A stretch of DNA of 64,000 bases, from the NCBI GenBank assembly GCA_026168455.1, contig CM047426.1, positions 58,377,812 through 58,441,811 on the forward strand, given 5' to 3'. The notes below the pieces were generated by a model. The model saw only the letters and a list, made by a program, of their open reading frames with translations. It was not told the DNA's origin and did no database searches. This document shows, in pieces, positions 56,220-64,000 of the stretch (the first letter of the stretch is position 1; every line of letters begins with the position of its first letter). Position numbers and translations under genes: made by a program. This DNA is from Theocolax elegans. Taxonomy: Eukaryota > Arthropoda > Insecta > Hymenoptera > Cerocephalidae.

Positions 56220-56938
56220 ATCATTTACCCTTCACTGACTTTAACCCGCACCTTTTCACTTCCTTCAAAACTTCATTAATATCCCATCTTACTGAGCTTG
56301 ACCGACGGGCCTGGGATTCGAGGGTGTCGGCTGAAGACATAGTGTGCCCTCCCTTGCCTGAGGTGTAAATTGAGGTTTAAATGAAATGGGACGATCCATA
56401 ATATTTAATTCTAGTCACTCTCGTATTTTATTTATTTTATTTATTTTATTTATTTTATTTATTTTATTTAATAGCTTACTTAAATTTCTTATCTTTTATT
56501 TTTCCGCGCTGACGCTATTGTTTGTTTGTTATTTTATTTTGCTTTATTTTGTTTTACTTTATTTTTTTACATTTTATTTCTACTCGGTTTTATTTCATTT
56601 TATTTTATTTCATTTTAACTTTAATTTATTTTATCCTCCCGGACCTCCGCTTATGTTGAAATGAGTTTTGTACGCGCTGCTTCTCTGTATTTTATTTTAT
56701 TTTATTCTATTTTATTATATTGTTTTATTGTTAAAGTATTATGTTAAATTGTATTTGAGCGTTAAATTTTATTTATTGTTATTGTTTTATTGTTATTTTG
56801 TTTTAAAAAACTTGCTTTATATCGCTGTTACTTTATATAACACATTGTATTATATATTTTTACTTTTAATTTGTATCTACGACTGAATTACTATAGTGTA
56901 TACGGGGTTATAACCCCAATTTACCCAATAAAATTAGC
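56220..56938 (+). other. Element E 3' region
   Basis: Out-of-frame C-terminal remnant to ~56367, then (TTTTA)n-rich sequence and the terminal hairpin. Confidence 0.6.
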
Positions 56939-56984
56939 AATCAATCAATCAATCATTCACTCTCACGCCAAGATGCCCTATTGA

Positions 56985-57447
56985 AAATAAATACGTAATT
57001 TTGTTACGTAACAAAAGCACGTACAAAAGTACGTATTGTTACATGCTAAATTCGAACATTTTGTTACGTACATATTGGCGCGTAGATTTGGCACGTAATT
57101 TTATTACGTACTTTTGGTACATAACTTTTCTTTTCTTTTTTTTTTTGCTTAACGTCGTTCTTACACTGATGCGTATCATCAGCGACCACAGAGGTATGTG
57201 CAATATCTTTTGTAAAAGCATACTTATTGAAAATACACTAATCAATCGGCAGACACGGTAAGGGCACGAACCGGCATCTCCGGATTATGCTTTACGGACC
57301 AAGCGTAACAGTTAAAAGATGTTTTTTTAATATTTGTATTGAGTTACGTACCTGAAGTACGTAATTGTATTACGTGCAGAAGTATCATCAGTGTGAGAGC
57401 GACGTTAAGCAAATAAAAAAGAAAAGAAAAGTTATGTACCAAAAGTT
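56985..57447. repeat. TACGTA cluster and foldback repeat
   Basis: Many TACGTA/ACGTAA motifs between 56990 and 57130. Then inverted arms at about 57110-57175 and 57375-57447 (TGGTACATAACTTTTC, GCTTAACGTCG and their inverses). No gene. Confidence 0.6.
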
Positions 57448-57448
57448 G

Positions 57449-58485
57449 TGACAATGCAAATAGTGCATGTCATTTAGTGCGACACTAAGCACAATCTTAT
57501 TTCCCTGTACGAGTAATTTCCCAAAGAGCCTGTAAATAATAACTATAACACCCTCCCAGTAACCGAGCTCCTTAACACATATGATATAAACCACCGAGCC
57601 CACAAACGAAGGTCCACAGGGGAGCAGCCGAGCAGGACACAGAAGGAGTTCACCGAAAGCTGCTGAGGTGTTGACAGTAAGCTGCAAAGTCCTGAATCTA
57701 GTAGCAGCGTACCCAGCAAACCAAGGAAGACCGAGCCAGAAGAAGGAGCCAATATAGCCAGGAAGTCCGTCAGCCAGCAATAATCCAGGAAACCTGCAAG
57801 CACCAGTTAATGTAGCAATATTCATTATAAGGGAGCAGACAGGAGCACACACTTACTTAAATGATTGTGTATAGGAGAGGACTTGTGAAGAGGTTAGGTG
57901 AGCATTATAAGTGCTCACACACACACAATATTAATATTAATAATAAAGACAGCAAGCCGTCTTCCAAGTGGATATTTACCTGAATATCGCCGTATGTCCG
58001 TCCAAGCAGCTCGAGCCCGCCGTTGTACCTGTCACGCCGTGCGCCTCAAGAAGAGCGAGAGAGACGGAGATATCGGTCGCGGCAACACACAAGAGCCTGT
58101 ATCGACGTGCCGCGTACACACGCCTCCCGCAGCCCTGTAAGCACCGAGATTATTAGCCGACGGGTTAACAAAAAGGAACGAGAGAAATATTTACCTGGCA
58201 TGCAGCTTACGTCGTCGTTAACGGCATCATTGTTGTTACTGGAACGGACGAGGCGTACACTACGAGACGATGCGGCGGCCATGTTACTCAAGCCGCACTC
58301 GAGTAAGGCCGCGTACGCAGCGCAAGTGGACCGTTGCGACGCATGCGCGCACACGGGCAATGCGTCGACCACGCCGAGGAGAGCAGAGCTCTTCCGATCA
58401 CCGTAGCATCATGACGTCCGATCTTGTGTGCGAATTACCGTGTGTAGCGAGCGTGCTAATTTATTTGAGCGAGAATTAAGCGAGA
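57449..58485 (+). repeat. LTR-like segment related to the Gypsy-2 LTR
   Basis: Starts TGTGACAATGC (Gypsy-2: TGTGACAAGG) and keeps the same order of blocks: AGGAGAGGA...GAGGTTA, ATATTTACCTGA, ATTAGCCGA...GGTTAACA and GGCGGCCATG. No clear CA end or duplication, so a truncated or solo copy of a sister family. Minus-strand splice-like sites fall at matching places. Confidence 0.45.
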
Positions 58486-58504
58486 CCCTGGTGGAAGTAT
58501 AAAT

Positions 58505-58775
58505 TGTACATTATAGTGCATATATGTACTTTTTCTATACAATACCGTACATAACCGTATATTTTTTATACATTTCTGTACATTACTGTACATTTCTGTA
58601 CGTTTCTGTACATTTCTGTACATTTTTGTACATTATTGGTACTTATTAGACTTTTGTACAGAATTGTACAAAAATGTACAATAATGCACGGAAATGTACG
58701 AAAATATATGGAAATGTACAGAAATGTGCAGAAATATATGGAAATGTATAAAGATGCATAGAAAAGTACAATAGT
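58505..58775. repeat. Foldback minisatellite of TGTACATTTC units
   Basis: The left half is built of TGTACATTTC/TGTACATTAC-like units and the right half of the inverse GAAATGTACA-like units, with the turn near 58645. No gene. Confidence 0.75.
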
Positions 58776-59173
58776 AAAAAGATTCAATGATATTGAATAA
58801 AGTTATGCTTCAAGTGTAAATATGTTAATTTATTTGATATAAATTAATTATTTAATTTGAATAAATATATACGTTATATTTTATTACATTAATATTATTA
58901 TTATAATAACATTATTTATTATTATTATTATTATTGCATATATCACTTGTTGTGCATTGCAATATTTCGGTGATCAATGACACACTTCTTTCATAAATAA
59001 GAAAAATAAAAATAATGAAAATGCAGAATTACAGCAACATGTGCGTGACAAATATTAAAATAGTACTTCCTTTATTATAATTTGAGAACGGAAATATTAA
59101 TTTCCGACCCCGTTGAAAAACTTCCTATTGATTCAAAAAATTGTATAATAGAGATATTTACGTTTTAATACAT
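58776..59173. other. AT-rich spacer
   Basis: No gene; (TTA)n near 58915-58935. Confidence 0.5.
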
Positions 59174-60200
59174 TGTGACGTGGTATTCGCGTGCCCGGGT
59201 AAAATTAATTAATTAACGTAATTAATAAAAACCGTTGGGCCGCGTTGCGCAATACCGCGCACACAATTAATTTATTTTTCCGAACTGCGGGCTGTCGCCA
59301 GGAACGCGAGTTCGCTGGGACGTAAGGTATGGAGGATTCGGGCGATCCTCCTTGCCTCGACACGAATTATAAATTTAAAGGATGTCGGCGGGAGCGGGGA
59401 GAACACAATGAACACAGAATTAAAATAAAATAATATAAATATTTATTTTAATTAACTATTTAACATTTTGGCCATCCAGGCCTCGTGCCGCGACAATGTT
59501 CTTTCGCGCGGGCGGAAGAATCGGGAGCCAACCGGATCGAGATCCTCGCCTGCGGTTGACTCCTTCTTGATCTCCGCTATTCGGGTACCGGCGTACCCGA
59601 ATACACTCCCGATGTACACACTCTCATACACTCGGGGGGAAGGGGGGAACGCACGGTAATAAACAACTTACCGGGGTGCGCCCCGTGGATGGCCCAGCCG
59701 ATCCTTGTCCCAGTGTCCTCCTGGGCAACGGAGGACGACGTCGGCTGCGGTGGTGGAAGGCGGCCCCGTGCCGCGGCGAGTGCCTCGCGAACCGCGTCCG
59801 CACTCACACAACACTTCCCGTCCTTTACACACTCACCCAAATCACTCGCGGCTCACTCACGAGGATGTTCCGGGTATCGACGGCTCTTGCGCCTCACGCG
59901 CCTTGGTTCAGCCGTAAACACTATCACGATTACCCCGGATAGTTTGTCCGCCTCGAACGGCGGATCGGGACGTACTTATTAGGCAATCGCCTAATTTTCG
60001 AAAAAGGGATGAGAGTGGGGAACACACACACACTCGCGCTCTCATCCCTACGTACTATTGCGCGCGTAATCGTACATTTGTAGAAAAATAAACAAGTGTC
60101 GTCGGTTGGCCTTGACATACGAAAGGCTCCGACGACTTACAATTCGACAATTTAAATACTCTATTCGTCGTGAATAGATTGTGTGACGATTTCCGTCACA
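59174..60200 (-). repeat. Gypsy-3 3' LTR (1027 bp)
   Basis: Read on the minus strand it starts TGTGACGGAAATCG at 60200 and ends CACGTCACA at 59174. Right next to it is a purine tract on the element's strand. The pairing LTR is outside the window, so the end is inferred from TG/CA. Confidence 0.78.
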
Positions 60201-60213
60201 AAGCCCCCCCCTA
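60201..60213 (-). promoter_or_regulatory. Gypsy-3 polypurine tract
   Basis: TAGGGGGGGGCTT on the minus strand, immediately before the LTR. Confidence 0.75.
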
Positions 60214-60417
60214 GACTCCACTTCCCTCGGGAAGGCCGAGTCGAAAGAAAGGCACAATCTATCCACGACTGCGCGCTGTACGCTTCTCTTCTTTTCTTCA
60301 ATTGGAGGCTGTTTCACTGATTCTTCGTGCTTCGGATGATATTGACGTGGCATACAGTCACCAGGCCCAGTCTTCGTTGACTGTTCTCACGTACGCCGAT
60401 ACGTTTTCCCTACCGCT

Positions 60418-63250
60418 TTACATGGCAACCCGAGGTGGTACATATCTCTTCACATCGGATATGTGTACCTCGGTCCGTTTCCGACCAAACTCTTCTAGTC
60501 TCAGAACTACTGGAGATAGTACTTCTTTAACTTCAAAGGGCCTGTCATACTTTGGTGCCAGTTTAGCAGACATGCCTTACGCACCTTAGGAAAGTGTACG
60601 GCAATTTAAATCATAAGCCTTGAGGACCTGCTTGAGACGTCTTATAGTTCTGACATATCAGACACCGTAAGACAAATTGGTGGGTATCGTGGTAGATACC
60701 TGGCCAATAGTAATCTCTTGCAACGCGTTCGTAAGTTTTTTCAATTCCCATGTGACCCATAGCTGGGTGGAAATGAGAATCTACTAGAACTCGGTTCCTC
60801 TGCTCTAAGGGTAGCACAAGACGCCAGCCTTCCTCTCGTTCTGTTACAGAGTCCAAGAGTTTATCACTTGTAAAACGATATAGCATATCATCCTCAATTT
60901 TCCACTCCGGAAATCTTCGAGGGCATGAGCGTACATCGTTTAATCTAGCAATATACCATGGGTCTGTAATTACTTCGAACGAGGCAATCTCTTCTTCGTC
61001 GGGGTCTGGGTTGACGGCACGAGAAAGCGCGTCCGGGACATAGTGCAAGGCTCCTTTCTTATGCACTATTTCAAAGTCCCATTGCTGCATTTCAAGTACC
61101 CATCGTGCCAACCTACCCGACGGCTCCTTGAGATTTTTGAGCCATATGAGAGCACTATGGTCGGTCACAGCCGTAAATCGATAGGCCTCAATGTATGGTC
61201 TCAATCTTTTAATAGCCCATATGAGAGCCAAGCATTCTTTTTCCGTTGTCATGTAATTACGTTCAGCGCGATTTAATAATCGGCTGACGTAGACAATCGG
61301 ATGCTCGAAACCCTCGTCGTCCAGTTGCGTCAACACCGCACCTATTGCTAAGTCACTAGCGTCACTTTGGACGGTAAATGGCTTAGCAAAGTCTGGACGG
61401 GCTAATACAGGCGATTCAGCTAACGCAACTCTAAGCTGACAGAACGCCTCCTCCTGCTCCTCGCCCCAATCCCAAGCCTGGTCTTTACGCAGCAACTTGG
61501 TAAGGGAAGCTTTAATGTCAGCTTCTCGATTAATGAATCGAGAGTACCAGCCTACCATCCCGAGAAAGGATCTCAGCTGTTTGACATTACGAGGAGTAGG
61601 GTAATTAAGGACTGGAGCGACTCGTTCCTCGTCAGGCCTCAAGCCGTCCGCGTCCAATTTGTACCCAAGGAACGTTACGCTGGAACAACAGAACTCACAC
61701 TTCTCTCGATTCACTTCGAGTCCAGCGTCATTCAACGTCCTTAGTACGTATTCGAGCCATTTTAGATGGTCCTCAAAAGTTTCGGTAATGACGATCAAGT
61801 CGTCTAGATAACCAAACACATGAGGTTCCACCTTAGGCCCGAAAATTGCATCTATAAGCCGTGCAAAGGTCATAGGAGCATTCATGAGGCCAAAAGGCAT
61901 TCTCGTGAACTGCCACAGCCCCGACCCTGGTACAGCAAATGCAGTATAATGCCGGCTCGCCTCGGCCATTAATATTTGGAAGTACGCTTTCTTAAGATCA
62001 ATTTTCGATATGTACCTTGCATTATGCAGCTTATCCAATATGGTATCCATATTAGGAATTGGATAAGAATCACGTTTTGTGACTGCATTAAGGTCTCGAA
62101 AATCGATACAGAAGCGATAACTTCCTTCGTCCTTGCGGACGATGACCGGAGCAGCTGACCAATCATTCGCACTCGGTTCAATAATGCCCTTGTCAAACAT
62201 CTTTTTGACCTCACTCTGGGCAAATTCGAGGACCTTGGGAGACATACGTCTTGGCTTATGACGAACCGGTCTTGCACCAGGATCAACCTCTATGTGGTGC
62301 TCCGTTAACGTCGTAAAGCCGTGGACGTCTTCCGAGGGCAAGAGTAGGCTTTCAACTATCTCTTTGACTTGTTTCCGCTGGTCGTCCTGTATCTCAATTA
62401 TACCAGCACATTCAGCGGAAATCCTCGAATCGATGTCATGAGATGTATCTCTGACGAAGTGTCTCCAATCACTCTCGCCAATACGCCAAATAGCTTCGCC
62501 TAGTTTGACTTCCATATTCCAATGTTGTAGAAAATCCATACCGAGAATGATGGAATGCTCAATATTCTCTACAATTCTCAGTTGGATATTGCCATCAAGG
62601 CCTTCTACACAGAATAGGATGTCAATTAGGCCAAGGACTTTAAGAGCTGGTCCAGCCACACCTTTCACGATAACCTTGACAGGTCTCCATTTAAACTTGT
62701 ACTGTTCGACAACATCTGATCGTACAAGAGAGACCATGGCGCCAGGATCGAAAAGTGCTTTAAAGTCCTTTCCACCGAGTCGTACCAAAAAGAATAGCCG
62801 GTTATCCGATTGGATTCCAGCAATTATCTGATCGGTTTGACTATCGTCGTTAGGAGTCGATGCCGTGTGCGTCATTTTAGACGTACTTGGTACGGCATCT
62901 GCCCCCCCCTGAACTGTACTTCTCGGCAACGAGCTTGTACGGTTCATGTTATGCACACCATCGACAACTACCTTCTCCACCAAGGGCTCGTTGTTGAGGA
63001 CAATTTCCTTCTCCACCAAGGGCTTCTTGTCCTCATTACTAGGTGTGTCACAACGGGGTGACGATGAGCAACAACCAAGGTCGTTCACTCCGATGGTGCT
63101 AAGCGGCTGAGATAACGATCTCTTTACACCTTCTTCACCAATAATATCTCTGCTATCAGAGTATATTTGCCTTTGGAGTTCCTTAGACCAATCTTTAGCC
63201 TCACGCTTTTGTTGGTCTAATAAGGTTCCTTGTTCTGTTTTACCTTGCAA
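60418..63250 (-). pseudogene. Gypsy-3 Pol with integrase core deleted
   Basis: A long open frame (879 codons, 63250-60611). Its N-terminal ~130 residues look non-catalytic. The protease has KALFDPGAMVSLV (D-P-G) and IILGMDF. RT has YRFCIDFRDLNAV, LWQFTRMPFGLMNAP and FGYLDDLIVI. RNase H is complete (VQSDASDLAIGAVL, TEKECLALIWAI, VTDHSALIWL, PDALSRA). Integrase keeps only the zinc-binding part (MGHMGIEKTYERVARDYYWP) and stops after QAGPQGL. A short piece at 60575-60418 is the far C-terminus (AKLAPKYDRPFEV, HISDVKRYVPPR). The DDE core between them is gone, so this copy cannot integrate by itself. Confidence 0.88.
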
Positions 63251-63483
63251 AGCTCGGGTGGGATTGACAGGTTGTGTTCTAAGAACTTTTCCATCTGTCG
63301 AATCCCCAGAACGTTTAGGATCCTTACACTCAGACTTACTTTCAACACCAACTTCGGTCTGAGAGGGAATTTGATCTCCGTTAAGGACTTTAGAGAAGTC
63401 AGCAAATGATTTGCTAGACTTCTTAAAGAGTTTAGAGGGTTCTCCAACCTTAAACTCTTGCCCTTGTAAACCATGCGGTTTAC

Positions 63484-64000
63484 TTACTGCAGTGCAGGGC
63501 GCCCGGGGCAGCTCGGGTGCCCTGCGTTCAGGTTTCCCACGTTTTGTAGGAACCTGACGCAGTTAGGACATGTTTGGAGTGTAACGCCACTAGTTCCACA
63601 CAGCTGGCACTCCTTTGCTACCAATTCGGTAGAGCACTGCTCAGCGGAGTGCCCAATGTTTCCGCATCGGTAGCATGTTCGGCTCGGGCAATCCGACGAC
63701 CTATGACCGACTTTTTGGCATGTGAAACACACGCCGACAAAGTTGGTGCTCAGGTTCGTTGGATTTACTGCCGTCGCCTGTGGTTGCACATACCTCACCA
63801 GGTTTTGTGCCATTTGTGGGACAAAAACATTTTGCTGGGGCAGTTGAGAATTCGTCAAAACACGTCTTTCTCTCTTGCCCGAGCTCTGTTTTTGTTGCCC
63901 AGGTGACTGTTGAGAAACAGGCACGTACGATACGGATTTCGAATTGGGGGCACTCACTCCATTATTCGATTTGCCGTATCGTTTCTGAAAACTATTAGCG
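63484..64000 (-). CDS. Gypsy-3 Gag, C-terminal part
   Basis: Frame open to the window edge. Gln/Ser-rich stretch, then three zinc knuckles: CFTCQKVGHRSSDC, CYRCGNIGHSAEQC and CQLCGTSGVTLQTC followed by CPNC; the third has Val in place of His. Ends at 63484, in a different frame from pol. The N-terminal part and capsid are outside the window. Confidence 0.82.
   Translation of the reverse strand, partial: ANSFQKRYGKSNNGVSAPNSKSVSYVPVSQQSPGQQKQSSGKRERRVLTNSQLPQQNVFVPQMAQNLVRYVQPQATAVNPTNLSTNFVGVCFTCQKVGHRSSDCPSRTCYRCGNIGHSAEQCSTELVAKECQLCGTSGVTLQTCPNCVRFLQNVGNLNAGHPSCPGRPALQ

Larger units (their letters stand above)
51957..56938 (+). mobile_element. Non-LTR retrotransposon E (near full length)
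   Basis: Follows a TC microsatellite, has a 5' untranslated region, ORF1, ORF2 and an AT-rich 3' region with a perfect GGGGTTATAACCCC palindrome (56904-56917), CCCAATAAAA and a short (AATC)n tail. Same family as B and C. Only a few point lesions, so it is the youngest of the stack. Confidence 0.83.
59174..64000 (-). mobile_element. Gypsy-3: Ty3/Gypsy element, runs off the right edge
   Basis: Minus-strand element with its 3' LTR at the left, purine tract, pol and the C-terminal part of gag up to 64000. The 5' LTR lies outside the window. Protein motifs are clearly related to Gypsy-1 but better kept. Integrase core deleted. Confidence 0.88.

Overview
Eukaryotic, almost certainly insect, genomic DNA. 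Split genes carry GT-AG introns, the background is AT-rich, and it is dense in Ty3/Gypsy LTR retrotransposons, CR1/Jockey-like non-LTR retrotransposons and small TTAA- or hAT-type DNA elements. The mix would suit a hymenopteran, but the sequence alone does not fix the order. I see no rRNA, no convincing tRNA gene and no intact single-copy housekeeping gene. The window is a nest of mobile elements.

Layout. (1) 1402-25066 is one old Gypsy element (Gypsy-1, LTR TGTAAT...TTACA, 4-bp duplication ATAA). Its 5' LTR is split by a 14,275-bp unit (1711-15985) bounded by long terminal inverted repeats. That unit carries, on the minus strand, a 12-exon gene whose product would join a USP47-type deubiquitinase core to a SENP6/7-type (Ulp1) SUMO-protease domain. 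All exon phases agree, and this copy has one in-frame TGA and one terminal frameshift. Small TTAA and snap-back elements sit in its introns and flank. A foldback element (16235-17228) lies in the Gypsy-1 leader, and Gypsy-1 gag-pol (18353-23641) is full of frameshifts. (2) 25504-27364 is a composite snap-back element. (3) 27.6-56.9 kb is a head-to-tail stack of six plus-strand non-LTR retrotransposons, each bordered by TC/TCTA microsatellite. They are themselves invaded by a hAT-like MITE, a solo LTR, a TTAA (piggyBac-like) element and a young Gypsy (Gypsy-2, 41845-51585, LTRs nearly identical, duplication GTAC). (4) 56.9-59.2 kb holds foldback repeats and a segment resembling the Gypsy-2 LTR. 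(5) 59174 to the right edge is a minus-strand Gypsy-3 with its integrase core deleted.

The part most likely to be undescribed is the USP-SENP fusion gene carried by the long-TIR unit. It joins two proteases that remove different modifiers (ubiquitin and SUMO). No transposase is visible, so the unit looks like a non-autonomous gene-carrying element, or one whose mobility gene I cannot recognise.

Limits: exon borders were set by eye from splice signals, reading phase and family motifs and may be off by a few bases. Family names come from motif memory, not searches.
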